A stretch of DNA of 45,890 bases from Candidatus Gastranaerophilales bacterium (lineage in GTDB: Bacteria; Cyanobacteriota; Vampirovibrionia; Gastranaerophilales; Gastranaerophilaceae). This document shows positions 31,721-40,441 of the stretch, piece by piece. The stretch is taken from the NCBI GenBank assembly GCA_947630045.1, contig CANRGC010000015.1, forward strand, positions 1 through 45,890, written 5' to 3'. Numbering within the stretch: the stretch's first letter is position 1; each line of letters begins with the position of its first letter. The position numbers were made by a program, and so were the translations under genes. Below the pieces are notes generated by a model. It saw only the letters and a list, made by a program, of their open reading frames with translations, was not told the origin of the DNA and did no database searches.

Positions 31721-33478
31721 TTATTGAACCTTTTTTGTAACAGAATATATTGATTTATAATTTTTATATTTATTGATAAATTCTAAATCTTCGTCTTTAT
31801 TTCTGTGGTTATATTCATGTTTTCCTATTGTTTTGTCATCAAGCTGAATAACGCTTGTTGCAATGTTTCCGCAGTGTGCGGCAATTCTTCTGAAATCGTT
31901 TAAAAGGTCAGAGAATAAAAAGCTTGTTTCAATTGAACACTGCCCGTCTTTAAGCCTTTGTATATGGTTGTTTTTAACCCTTCTTATAGCCTTTTTGATA
32001 ACAGCTTCCAAAGGTTCAACCTCTTGAGCCAGTTTCAAATCGTTTCTTCTGTATGAATCAAATGCTATTGCAAAAATTTCAGAAACTGCGCTTACAACAA
32101 TCTTTATTTCTTCAACCGCTTCAAATGAAAGTTTTTTGTTGTCTTCCTTCAATTTTTCCGCAACTTTTAATATATTTAAAGCATGGTCGCCAATTCTTTC
32201 AAAATCTCCAATCGCAAGCAATAGCTGAGAAATTTTGTTGTTGTCTTCTTCCGAAAGCTCCCTTCCCGAAAGTTTTATGAGAAATGAGCCCAAAGTGTCC
32301 TCATATGTATCAACTTTGACTTCGTTTTCTTTAATATCATCAGCTTTTTTCTGGTGAAAACTTTTCAGCATTTTTGTGGCATTAACAAAGTTAATCTGAA
32401 CAATTTCAGCCATTTTTATTGTTTTGCCGAAACATTCCGAAATTGCAAACGAGGGAGCAAGAATAAGCCTTTCATCAAGCAAAACTTTTGAAGATTCTTC
32501 TTTTTTATCGGGAATAAGCTTGATTGCAAGGTTTTCCAACACTTTGGTAAACGGAAATAAAATTAAAGTGGTTACAATATTGAAAATGCTGTGAACAACC
32601 GCAATTCCAAAAGGTGAAATGGTTTTTGCAATAAAATTAAATTTAAATATATAATTTCCAAGTTCAAAAACTGACAAACAAATTACAACCCCAAGAATGT
32701 TGAATAAAACATGCACCGCACTCACCCTTCTTGCGTTGGTGTTAACTCCAATGCTTGATAATACTGCCGAAATACACGTTCCGACATTTTGACCCATAAT
32801 AATAGGAATTGCCATTTGATAAGTTAAACCGCCAACCATGGAAAGTGCTTGTAATATACCGATTGAGGCGGCTGAACTTTGAATGACCGCAGTCACGACT
32901 GTTCCCACCAAAACGCCCAAAATCGGGTTTTGGAATGCGGTTAAAATGCTTGTAAATTCAGGAATGTCAGCCATAGGCGCCATTGCATTTTTCATAACTT
33001 CCATTCCGAACATTAATATCGCAAAGCCAACCAAAACAGAACCCAAATTCTTTCTTCTGTTGCTTTTTGCCGCCATTATAAGAATAACGCCGACAAGAGC
33101 CAATATCGGGGAAAAAGTTTCAGGTTTTAAAAGGGTTACAAAAAAGTTTGTGCTTTTAATTCCGGATAAACTCAATATCCAAGCGGTGACGGTTGTTCCG
33201 ATATTGGAACCCATAATAACGCCTATTGCTTGAGATAACTTCATAATTCCCGAGTTAACAAGCCCGACAAGCATAACGGTCACGGCTGAAGAAGATTGAA
33301 CCGCTGCGGTAATTGCGGCTCCGAAAACAAGACCCTTAAGGGGGTTAGAGGTCATTTTTTTTAAAATTCTTTCAAGCCTTCCGCCGGCAATTTTTTCAAG
33401 CGAAACGGACATAATGGTTATTCCGTAAAGGAAGAATGCTAAACCACCTAATAGCGCAAATATTGAAAAAATGTCCAT
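31721..33478 (-). CDS. Na+/phosphate cotransporter with C-terminal PhoU-like domain
   Basis: 585 residues from ATG 33478 (MDIFSIFALLGG), which has AAGG a few bases upstream; an ORF start at 33535 would add a charged, non-membrane leader and is rejected. Two inverted NaPi repeats carry the QSSS-type motifs (AAVQSSSAVTVM and AVIQSSAASIG) within eight or more membrane helices. From about residue 355 a helical PhoU-like domain follows. The fused PhoU part probably senses or regulates phosphate uptake. It lies downstream of the polyamine operon across 135 bp. Confidence 0.9.
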   Translation of the reverse strand: MDIFSIFALLGGLAFFLYGITIMSVSLEKIAGGRLERILKKMTSNPLKGLVFGAAITAAVQSSSAVTVMLVGLVNSGIMKLSQAIGVIMGSNIGTTVTAWILSLSGIKSTNFFVTLLKPETFSPILALVGVILIMAAKSNRRKNLGSVLVGFAILMFGMEVMKNAMAPMADIPEFTSILTAFQNPILGVLVGTVVTAVIQSSAASIGILQALSMVGGLTYQMAIPIIMGQNVGTCISAVLSSIGVNTNARRVSAVHVLFNILGVVICLSVFELGNYIFKFNFIAKTISPFGIAVVHSIFNIVTTLILFPFTKVLENLAIKLIPDKKEESSKVLLDERLILAPSFAISECFGKTIKMAEIVQINFVNATKMLKSFHQKKADDIKENEVKVDTYEDTLGSFLIKLSGRELSEEDNNKISQLLLAIGDFERIGDHALNILKVAEKLKEDNKKLSFEAVEEIKIVVSAVSEIFAIAFDSYRRNDLKLAQEVEPLEAVIKKAIRRVKNNHIQRLKDGQCSIETSFLFSDLLNDFRRIAAHCGNIATSVIQLDDKTIGKHEYNHRNKDEDLEFINKYKNYKSIYSVTKKVQ

Positions 33479-33613
33479 TTTAGCCTTTCTTATCCAACTT
33501 TCTTCAAGCCAAAGACAAATCACGGAATTTGCCAAAAGCCTTTAATATAATTATACTAAAAACATTTATCAAACTTCGTTTATTCAAAAAATTGTTAAGA
33601 GCCTGTTACCATT

Positions 33614-34732
33614 TTAAGAAAGTCTTGTTTTGAAATCTTCAAAGTTAAAAGAACGTATAATTTCATATTCGCCGCTTTTCTTTTCAAGAACAATGTCAGG
33701 AAGTTTCATCCCGTTAAACGTGTTGTTTTTAACCATTGTATAAATTGCCATATCCTGAAATTCAAGAATATCACCGATATTAAGCGGCTTGTCAAAAGAA
33801 TAGTCCCCGATTATGTCGCCTGCAAGACAGGTTGCGCTTGATAAGCGATAAAGATAAGGTTTTTCGCCCTTTTTCCCCGAATTTTTTAACGGCGGGCGGT
33901 ATGGCATTTCAAGAACATCCGGCATGTGGCATGCGGCAGAGGTATCCAAAATTGCTATTTTCATTCCGTTTTTAACAATTTCCAAAACCTCGGTAAATAA
34001 TGACCCCGCATTAAGCGCAACGGCTTCCCCCGGTTCCAGATAAACAACAACACCGTAATCATTTTGAATTTTTTCAATACACTCAATCAGTGTTTTTGTG
34101 TCGTAATCTTCCTTTGTAATATGATGTCCGCCACCGAAATTAACCCATTTCATTTTTTTTAAATATTTGCCGAATTTTTCACAAACAACATCAAGCGTTT
34201 GTTTAAGGGCGTCCGAATTTTGTTCGCAAAGAGTATGAAAGTGAATTCCGTCTATTTCATCAAAAATTTTTTCATCAATATTATCTAAAGTCGCACCCAG
34301 CCTTGAATTTGGAGCGCAAGGGTCATAAATTGCATGGTCTTGGGTTGAAAATTCAGGGTTAATTCTAAGCCCGATTTGTTTATTTTTTGCTTTTGCAATT
34401 TTTCCGAATTTTTTAATTTGTGAAATTGAATTAAAAACAATATGGTCTGCGATGTCCGTTATTTCTTCAATTTCATCTTCTCTGTAAGCGGGAGAATAAA
34501 TATGAGTTTCCATTCCCATTTCTTCATATCCGAGTTTCGCCTCATATAGCCCGCTTGCGGTTGTTCCCGCAAGATATTTTCCGATTAGCGGATAAAGCGC
34601 AAACATTGAAAATGCTTTTTGGGCAAGCAAAATCTTACACCCTGTTAAATCACTAATATACTTTAATTTTTCAAGGTTTTCCGTAATTTTTTTTTCAGAA
34701 ATTACATAACATGGTGTTTTTAATTTTGCCAT
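33614..34732 (-). CDS. nspC: Carboxynorspermidine / carboxyaminopropylagmatine decarboxylase
   Basis: 372 residues from ATG 34732, one base after the stop of the upstream gene. Alanine-racemase-fold PLP decarboxylase: the PLP lysine lies in LLAQKAFS, with HFHTLCEQ, NFGGGHH, the phosphate-binding EPGEAV and the second-subunit Cys in AACHMPDV. Members remove the carboxyl from carboxy(nor)spermidine, giving (nor)spermidine, or from carboxyaminopropylagmatine. The pairing with the synthase upstream and arginine decarboxylase at the operon head makes the agmatine-based variant attractive. Substrate cannot be fixed by eye. Confidence 0.9.
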   Translation of the reverse strand: MAKLKTPCYVISEKKITENLEKLKYISDLTGCKILLAQKAFSMFALYPLIGKYLAGTTASGLYEAKLGYEEMGMETHIYSPAYREDEIEEITDIADHIVFNSISQIKKFGKIAKAKNKQIGLRINPEFSTQDHAIYDPCAPNSRLGATLDNIDEKIFDEIDGIHFHTLCEQNSDALKQTLDVVCEKFGKYLKKMKWVNFGGGHHITKEDYDTKTLIECIEKIQNDYGVVVYLEPGEAVALNAGSLFTEVLEIVKNGMKIAILDTSAACHMPDVLEMPYRPPLKNSGKKGEKPYLYRLSSATCLAGDIIGDYSFDKPLNIGDILEFQDMAIYTMVKNNTFNGMKLPDIVLEKKSGEYEIIRSFNFEDFKTRLS

Positions 34733-34733
34733 T

Positions 34734-35936
34734 TTAATCAACCAACACTGGGTTTTCACACACTTTCCAAGGTAAACCCCATTTATTTAAGGCTTCCATA
34801 AAAGGATCGGGGTCAAATTCTTCGATGTTGTGAACACCGGCTTTTTGCCAAATTCCTTTCATAACAAGCATTGCTCCAATCATTGCGGGAACGCCCGTTG
34901 TATATGCAACCGCCTGAGAGCCAACCTCTCTGTAGCATTCTTCGTGGTCACAAACGTTATAAATATAAAGTTTTCGTTCTTTGCCGTCTTTTTTACCGAT
35001 AAAAATGCAGCCTATATTCGTTTTGCCCTTGGTTCTCGGTCCCAAAGAGGCAGGGTCGGGCAAAACCGCCTTTAAAAACTGAAGCGGAACGATTTCTTTT
35101 CCTTCATACATAATAGGTTCAATTGATGTCATGCCGACATTTTCAAGACATTTTAAGTGGGTAAGATAACTTTGCCCGAAAGTCATAAAAAATCTTATTC
35201 TTTTAATTCCTTTTATATTAAGCGCAAGAGATTCAAGTTCTTCATGGTGTAAAAGGTACATATCTTTTTTGCCGACTTCATCGAAATCGTAAACTCTTTT
35301 TATTTCCATAGGCTCGGTTTCAACCCAATGCCCGTTTTCCCAATATGAACCTTTGGCTGAAACTTCTCTTATGTTAATTTCAGGGTTAAAGTTTGTTGCG
35401 AAAGGATACCCGTGATCGCCGCCGTTGCAGTCAAGAATATCGATATAGTTAATTTCATCAAAATAGTGCTTCATTGCATACGCTGAGAAAACGCCCGTAA
35501 CTCCGGGGTCAAAGCCGCTTCCCAAAAGCGCCGTAATTCCCGCCTTTTCAAATTTTTCTTTATATGCCCACTGCCATTTATATTCAAATTTTGCAGTATC
35601 TTCAGGCTCATAATTTGCCGTGTCTATATAATGAACCTTACATTCAAGGCAAGCGTCCATAATTTTTAAATCTTGATATGGCAAAGCCAGATTTAAGACT
35701 ACATCAGGCTTTGTTTCTTTTATGAGGTTTACAAGTTCACAAACATTGTCGGCATCGACTTTTGCAGTTGAAATTTTTGTTTTGGTTGTATTTTGAAGCT
35801 TTTCTTTTAATTTGTCGCATTTTGAAACCGTTCTGCTTGCAATAACAAGTTCGTCAAAAACTTCATCATTTTGACAAATTTTATGTATAGCAACGCTTGC
35901 AACTCCGCCGCAACCTATAACCAAAACTTTTCCCAT
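34734..35936 (-). CDS. Carboxynorspermidine / carboxyaminopropylagmatine synthase (saccharopine dehydrogenase family)
   Basis: 400 residues, LYS1-type. N-terminal Rossmann loop VIGCGGVASVAIHK, then ALPYQDLKIMDACLE and the TALLGSGFDPGVTGVFSAYA motif near 135-155 typical of the polyamine subgroup. It reductively condenses aspartate 4-semialdehyde with a diamine (putrescine, diaminopropane or agmatine) using NADPH. AAGGAG precedes its ATG after a 14-bp gap from speE. It feeds the decarboxylase that starts one base downstream. Confidence 0.92.
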   Translation of the reverse strand: MGKVLVIGCGGVASVAIHKICQNDEVFDELVIASRTVSKCDKLKEKLQNTTKTKISTAKVDADNVCELVNLIKETKPDVVLNLALPYQDLKIMDACLECKVHYIDTANYEPEDTAKFEYKWQWAYKEKFEKAGITALLGSGFDPGVTGVFSAYAMKHYFDEINYIDILDCNGGDHGYPFATNFNPEINIREVSAKGSYWENGHWVETEPMEIKRVYDFDEVGKKDMYLLHHEELESLALNIKGIKRIRFFMTFGQSYLTHLKCLENVGMTSIEPIMYEGKEIVPLQFLKAVLPDPASLGPRTKGKTNIGCIFIGKKDGKERKLYIYNVCDHEECYREVGSQAVAYTTGVPAMIGAMLVMKGIWQKAGVHNIEEFDPDPFMEALNKWGLPWKVCENPVLVD

Positions 35937-35950
35937 TTTATTTCTCCTTG

Positions 35951-36805
35951 CTAGTTTTCAACATTTTTTAACAGCTCCTCAACATATACGGGCAGCGCAA
36001 AAACTCCTGTGTGAATGCTCGGCTGATAATATTTTGTGCCAATACCTTTCATATACCAGTTTACTTTGTTTAAGTCTTTTGTCGGGTGATATTTTTTTGA
36101 GGCAAAGCCAAAAAGCCAATGCCCCGAAGGATATGAAGGAATATGCGCCTGATAAACCTTACAGATAGGAAATGTTTTTACAATTTTGTTGTGCATTCTC
36201 TGACACTGATAGGCTTCTTCTTCATAAAAGGGACATTCATTTTGATTAATCATAATGCCGTCATCTCGAAGCGCATTAAAGCAATTTCCGTAAAATTCTT
36301 TTGTAAAAAGACCCTCATTTGACCCGAACGGGTTTGGAGAATCAATTATAATAAGGTCATAAACGTCTGTTTTTGAGCGAATAAATTTAAGTCCGTCCTC
36401 ATAATAAATTTTAACTCTTTTATCTTTAAGGCTTCCTGCAATTTCGGGAAAATATTCGCTGCAAACCTCAACCAACATTTTATCAGGTTCAACAACGTCA
36501 ATTTCTTCAATATCGTTGTATTTTATTAATTCTCTTACAACGCCGCCGTCTCCGCCGCCTATAACAAGAACTTTTTTGACATCGGGGTGAACCGCCATAG
36601 GCACATGAGTTATCATTTCATGATAGATAAATTCGTCCTTTTCCGTAAAAACCAAATCTCCGTCAGAAACAAGAACTTTTCCCATATCAAAAGATTCCAA
36701 AATATCAATGCGCTGAAATTCGCTTTCTGCGCTAAAAAGCTGATTATTAATTCTGATTGAAAAGTTAACATTATCTGTATGATTGTCTGAATACCAAATG
36801 TTCAT
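35951..36805 (-). CDS. speE: Spermidine synthase-like aminopropyltransferase
   Basis: 284 residues, normal length. N-terminal beta domain, then the decarboxy-SAM-binding loop VIGGGDGGVVREL, EPDKML, and YYEDGLKF. The catalytic segment, usually DS(S/T)DP-GPAE, reads D155-S-P-N158-P-FGSNEG: the first Asp is kept, the second is Asn, and Pro-Ala is Ser-Asn. It should transfer aminopropyl from decarboxy-SAM to an amine; no SAM decarboxylase (speD) is in the window. The ATG abuts the speA stop (TAA ATG). Activity or amine preference may be altered. Confidence 0.9.
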   Translation of the reverse strand: MNIWYSDNHTDNVNFSIRINNQLFSAESEFQRIDILESFDMGKVLVSDGDLVFTEKDEFIYHEMITHVPMAVHPDVKKVLVIGGGDGGVVRELIKYNDIEEIDVVEPDKMLVEVCSEYFPEIAGSLKDKRVKIYYEDGLKFIRSKTDVYDLIIIDSPNPFGSNEGLFTKEFYGNCFNALRDDGIMINQNECPFYEEEAYQCQRMHNKIVKTFPICKVYQAHIPSYPSGHWLFGFASKKYHPTKDLNKVNWYMKGIGTKYYQPSIHTGVFALPVYVEELLKNVEN

Positions 36806-38275
36806 TTAATCCTCTTTTAAAACGTTTAGTCTTTCAATGCCTTCATCTTCAGGACCCGTTAATGAACAACCCTTTTCTTTGGCATATAAAATGTAATCAA
36901 TTATTCTGTCGGTTATTTCTTCTCCGGGGGCTAAAATAGGAATTCCGGGGGGATAACACATGACAAATTCGCTGCAAATTCTGCCTTTAGATTCTTTCAA
37001 AGGCAGAGATTCTTTCTTTGCGTAAAAAGATTCTTGCGGGGTTCTTGCCACAATTGGCGGAATGTATTCCTGACTCAACATGCCGGTTTTATCTTTTTGA
37101 TATCGCCTTTTTATGTCTGCAAGAGCGCTAACCAGCCTTTCAACTTCCTGTTTTCTGTCACCTATGGAAAGATATGCGAGAATATTTCCCAAGTCTCCAA
37201 ATTCAATTTGAATGTCATATTCATCACGCAAAATATCATAAACTTCAATGCCCGCAAGCCCGATATCAAGAGTGTGAATTGAAAGTTTGGTTTTATCAAA
37301 ATTAAAAATGCTTTTAGAATTTATTAATTCGCTTGAAAAAGCGTAATATCCGCCGATTTTGTTAATTTCTTTTCTTGCATATTCAGCCAAATCAACAAGC
37401 TCGGAAAATGCCTGTTTGCCTCTCATTACAAGGTTTTTTCTTGAAATATCGAGGCTTGATAATAAAAGGTAAGACCCGCTTGTTGTTTGGGTCAGATTAA
37501 TAATTTGTCTTACATGCCCTTTGCTTATGTTTTTGCCCGTTAAAAGAAAAGAACTTTGAGTTAAGCTTCCGCCCGATTTGTGCATGCTGACGGAAGACAT
37601 ATCTGCGCCCGCTTCCATAGCGTTTAGGGGCATATCTTCTCCGAAATAAAAGTGGGTTCCATGGGCTTCATCAACAAGAGCCAGCATGTTGTGTTTGTGG
37701 GCAAGGTCTACAATAGATTTTAAATCTGAACAAACGCCGTAATATGTCGGGTTGTTTATAAAAACAGCAACCGCATCAGGGTTGTCAATTATGGCTTTTT
37801 CAACCTGACTTACTTCCATTCCGAGAGAAATTCCCAAATGTTGGTCTACTTCAGGGTTGACATATACGGGTTTTGCGCCGCAAAGAACAAGGGCGTTAAT
37901 TACGCTTTTATGAACATTTCTCGGCATAATAATTTTATCTCCGTTTTTCAAACAGGATAAAATCATGCTTTGAACGGAAGATGTAGTTCCGCCAACCATT
38001 AAAAATGCGTGGGCTGCACCAAAAGCTTCTGCGGCAAGTTCTTCCGCCGCTTTTATAACTGAAACGGGGTGGCAAAGATTATCAAGGGGCTTCATTGAGT
38101 TAACGTCAATTCCGACACACTGAGCGCCCAACAATTCGACAAGTTCGGGGTTTCCCCTTCCTCTTTTATGTCCCGGAACATCAAAGGGCACAATTCTCAT
38201 TTTTCGAAACTTTTCTAAAGCTTCATAAATCGGAGCATGTTGCTGCCTGTGTTTATATGTTTTATTTTTTTCCAT
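36806..38275 (-). CDS. speA: Fold-I PLP basic amino acid decarboxylase (arginine decarboxylase-like)
   Basis: 489 residues, the short Orn/Lys/Arg decarboxylase type of Bacillus SpeA. N-terminal PGHKRG, HKSVINALVL, VDEAHGTHF with the PLP-contact Asp, and the Schiff-base Lys233 in SMHKSGG; C-terminal ECF-like domain with CYPPGIPILAPGE. Family knowledge favours arginine to agmatine, but lysine or ornithine cannot be excluded. It heads the operon speA-speE-synthase-decarboxylase, whose later genes use its product or a derivative. No agmatinase or aguAB is nearby. A short leader ORF precedes it. Confidence 0.9.
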   Translation of the reverse strand: MEKNKTYKHRQQHAPIYEALEKFRKMRIVPFDVPGHKRGRGNPELVELLGAQCVGIDVNSMKPLDNLCHPVSVIKAAEELAAEAFGAAHAFLMVGGTTSSVQSMILSCLKNGDKIIMPRNVHKSVINALVLCGAKPVYVNPEVDQHLGISLGMEVSQVEKAIIDNPDAVAVFINNPTYYGVCSDLKSIVDLAHKHNMLALVDEAHGTHFYFGEDMPLNAMEAGADMSSVSMHKSGGSLTQSSFLLTGKNISKGHVRQIINLTQTTSGSYLLLSSLDISRKNLVMRGKQAFSELVDLAEYARKEINKIGGYYAFSSELINSKSIFNFDKTKLSIHTLDIGLAGIEVYDILRDEYDIQIEFGDLGNILAYLSIGDRKQEVERLVSALADIKRRYQKDKTGMLSQEYIPPIVARTPQESFYAKKESLPLKESKGRICSEFVMCYPPGIPILAPGEEITDRIIDYILYAKEKGCSLTGPEDEGIERLNVLKED

Positions 38276-38306
38276 GCCTTAAAATCGTGTCCTTTAAAAA
38301 AAGTAC

Positions 38307-38390
38307 CTACTTACCGGTACAATAGTACCTTATGATAAATTCTGAGTAATAAAGACTCATATTGTGTTGTTTTGTCGAATTATTATTCAT
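38307..38390 (-). CDS. Possible leader peptide upstream of speA
   Basis: A 27-codon frame running from ATG 38390 to TAG 38307-38309, ending 31 nt before the speA ATG. AGG lies 6 nt before the start, within an otherwise A/T-rich leader. The peptide begins MNNNSTKQHN and ends IIRYYCTGK. An inverted repeat (GGTAC-TATT-GTACC) covers its last codons and could be opened or closed by a stalled ribosome. Leader peptides sensing arginine or ornithine are known before polyamine genes (speFL in enterobacteria), but this one is not homologous as far as I can see. A chance frame of this length is quite possible. Confidence 0.3.
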   Translation of the reverse strand: MNNNSTKQHNMSLYYSEFIIRYYCTGK

Positions 38391-38480
38391 TTTTTACCTA
38401 AATTGAATTTTATAGTTTATATTATATATAAAAATAAATAATTATACATAATCTTTCGGAATAAAGTTAATTTAAATAAT

Positions 38481-38513
38481 AAAAAGCCCCCTTGGTTTAA
38501 AAGAGAGCTTTTT
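38481..38513 (-). terminator. Intrinsic terminator of the phosphorylase gene
   Basis: On the minus strand AAAAAGCTCTC pairs with GGGGGCTTTTT (11 bp with two G-U pairs) around an 11-nt loop, ending in TTTTTATTATTT. It lies 15 bp past the phosphorylase stop. On the plus strand the G-U pairs become A-C mismatches, so it works on the minus strand. Confidence 0.75.
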
Positions 38514-38528
38514 AATATTTTATTTTAA

Positions 38529-40223
38529 TTATTTAATATTTGAATATGTCCAAGCGTCTAAATTGGGATTTTCAGCAATTTTTGTTTCTGATTTTTCTTC
38601 TTCTCCCGCTTGAACGCCGCCATGAGCGATTGGTTTATAAACACGGTTATAATATTCAATAACCATTCTGTCCGAATTGAAATAAGCTTCAGACGTTCTT
38701 TTTGCTTGACGAACAAGTCTTGCCCATTCTTTTCTGTTTTCATAATATGTCGGAATGATTTCGTTTTCTAACGTGTTCATAACACACTGGTGGTCTTTCC
38801 AGTGTCTTTCTTCCCAAGGAATATCGTCGTCTAAGCCGGGGTATTCAACCGTATAGCCGTTAATTCCGGGGAATGTTCCCTCAACCGTCCAGCCGTCATA
38901 AGTTGAGAAGTGAAGTGCGCCGTTCATATTAGCGCTCATGCCTGAAGTTCCGGAAGCTTCAAAAGGTCTTAAAGGAGTGTTCAACCAGATATCAGAACCC
39001 TTTTTAAGTTTAGCCGAAAGCGCAAGTTCATACCCCGGTAAAACAACTACATTTTTCATTCCGTAAGATTCTTTTAAAATTTTATTGAACATTTCTTTGC
39101 CCATAGTGTCATCGGGGTGGAATTTACCCGCAAAAATTAATTGCACTTTGTTTTCGTTCAATAACTTTTCAATACGCGGTTTATCCATTAAAATTAACCA
39201 AGCACGTTTATAATCAGCAAATCTTCTTGCCCAAGTGATTGTTAAAACGTTGGGGTCAAAGCGTTTGCCTTGAGTGTCTGAAATGTATTGGAATAAATCT
39301 TTTTTCATTTCAATTTTTGCATTTAAAAGTTCTTCGTCCGTTTCGGCGGATGCAATTCTGGGGTCTTGCCAATAGTGCTGATTTACGGCATTCGTGATTG
39401 CTCTAATCGGACATCTTCCTTGAACCCATTCCCACATTTTGTTTGCAACAAGACCGTGAAGCTGTGAAACTGCGTTTGCAATACGGCTCATTCTGAGCGC
39501 AGCAACCGTTAATGAGAAATCTTCGCCGCCGAGTTCAACAGCTCTTTCTCTTGAACAACCGGCAAAGAAACCTGATTCAAGAAGCTTATCAACCCAGTGA
39601 ACTTCATTGCCCGCAGCAACCGGAGTGTGAGTTGTGAAAACAGTCTTTTTCTTTACAGCGTTAAGGTCGCCGTTATACTGTCTTAGAAGCTCAAATGCGG
39701 CAGGAAGCGCATGTCCTTCGTTCATATGAACAACATCAAAGTTGTATCCTATAGCTTGAAGAATTCTTATACCGCCGATACCAAGAACGGTTTCTTGTGC
39801 GATACGAATTCTTTCATCTCCGTCATAGAGTTTGTGAGTAATTTTTCTTGCCCATTCGGAGTTTCCTTCAATATCTGTTGTTAAAAGATATACGGGACAT
39901 GTTCCGAACAATTCGGGTTCAACCCTGTATGCTTTAACTGTAACGTCTTCGCCAAAAACTTTAACGGTTGTTTGAACGTTAATATCAGTTAAAAAGTCAT
40001 AGTGTTTTCTTATATATGCAACTTCAACTTCTCCGTTTTCGTCTATTCTTTGATCGTAATATCCGTATGACCAAAGAATTGTAACACCAACCATGGGCAT
40101 TTGAAGGTATCCCGCAGATTGCATATGGGAACCGGCCAAAAATCCAAGACCGCCAGAGTAAGTTGCAAGTGATTGATCCATTGCAATTTCCATTGAAAAG
40201 TATGCTACGTTAGGTAATGCCAT
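38529..40223 (-). CDS. glgP: GT35 alpha-glucan phosphorylase-like protein, PLP lysine replaced
   Basis: 564 residues, the short archaeal/bacterial alpha-glucan phosphorylase type. Conserved parts: YFSMEIA, LGFLAGSH, MNEGHALPAAFE, FTTHTPVAAGNEVHW, RRFADYKRAWL, FAGKFHPDD and EASGTSGM. In the cofactor motif GTS(N/G)MK the lysine that binds PLP is Ser430 (GTSGMSANMNG), read clearly from the DNA. Phosphorylases release glucose 1-phosphate from glycogen and need that Schiff base, so this protein may be inactive, regulatory or chemically different. AAAGGA precedes ATG 40223. Monocistronic, with no glg genes nearby. Confidence 0.85.
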   Translation of the reverse strand: MALPNVAYFSMEIAMDQSLATYSGGLGFLAGSHMQSAGYLQMPMVGVTILWSYGYYDQRIDENGEVEVAYIRKHYDFLTDINVQTTVKVFGEDVTVKAYRVEPELFGTCPVYLLTTDIEGNSEWARKITHKLYDGDERIRIAQETVLGIGGIRILQAIGYNFDVVHMNEGHALPAAFELLRQYNGDLNAVKKKTVFTTHTPVAAGNEVHWVDKLLESGFFAGCSRERAVELGGEDFSLTVAALRMSRIANAVSQLHGLVANKMWEWVQGRCPIRAITNAVNQHYWQDPRIASAETDEELLNAKIEMKKDLFQYISDTQGKRFDPNVLTITWARRFADYKRAWLILMDKPRIEKLLNENKVQLIFAGKFHPDDTMGKEMFNKILKESYGMKNVVVLPGYELALSAKLKKGSDIWLNTPLRPFEASGTSGMSANMNGALHFSTYDGWTVEGTFPGINGYTVEYPGLDDDIPWEERHWKDHQCVMNTLENEIIPTYYENRKEWARLVRQAKRTSEAYFNSDRMVIEYYNRVYKPIAHGGVQAGEEEKSETKIAENPNLDAWTYSNIK

Positions 40224-40388
40224 ATTGAATTCCTTTACTAACTAATCCTACAAAATAATAACACAAAAGGTTTTCGGTTTTTTTAATACTTTTGTATTAA
40301 TTATTCCGTTTGTCATTATATCAAAAACAAAAAATTTGCTTAATTTCTCTTAATATTTTGTAATATTTTTAATTCAATATTCAAAAAA

Positions 40389-40417
40389 CCCGAAAAAAAG
40401 ATTATCAATTTTTCGGG
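40389..40417 (-). terminator. Intrinsic terminator of the ADP-ribosyltransferase-like gene
   Basis: CCCGAAAAA and TTTTTCGGG form a 9-bp stem; on the minus strand it is followed by TTTTTTGAATATT. It begins 25 bp after the stop codon at 40442. Confidence 0.8.
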
Positions 40418-40441
40418 CCTATATTATATTATTATTTATTT

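Noticed and set aside
31721-33535. Na/Pi transporter start at 33535
   Set aside because: The extra 19 residues are not like the family N-terminus, and ATG 33478 has a ribosome site.
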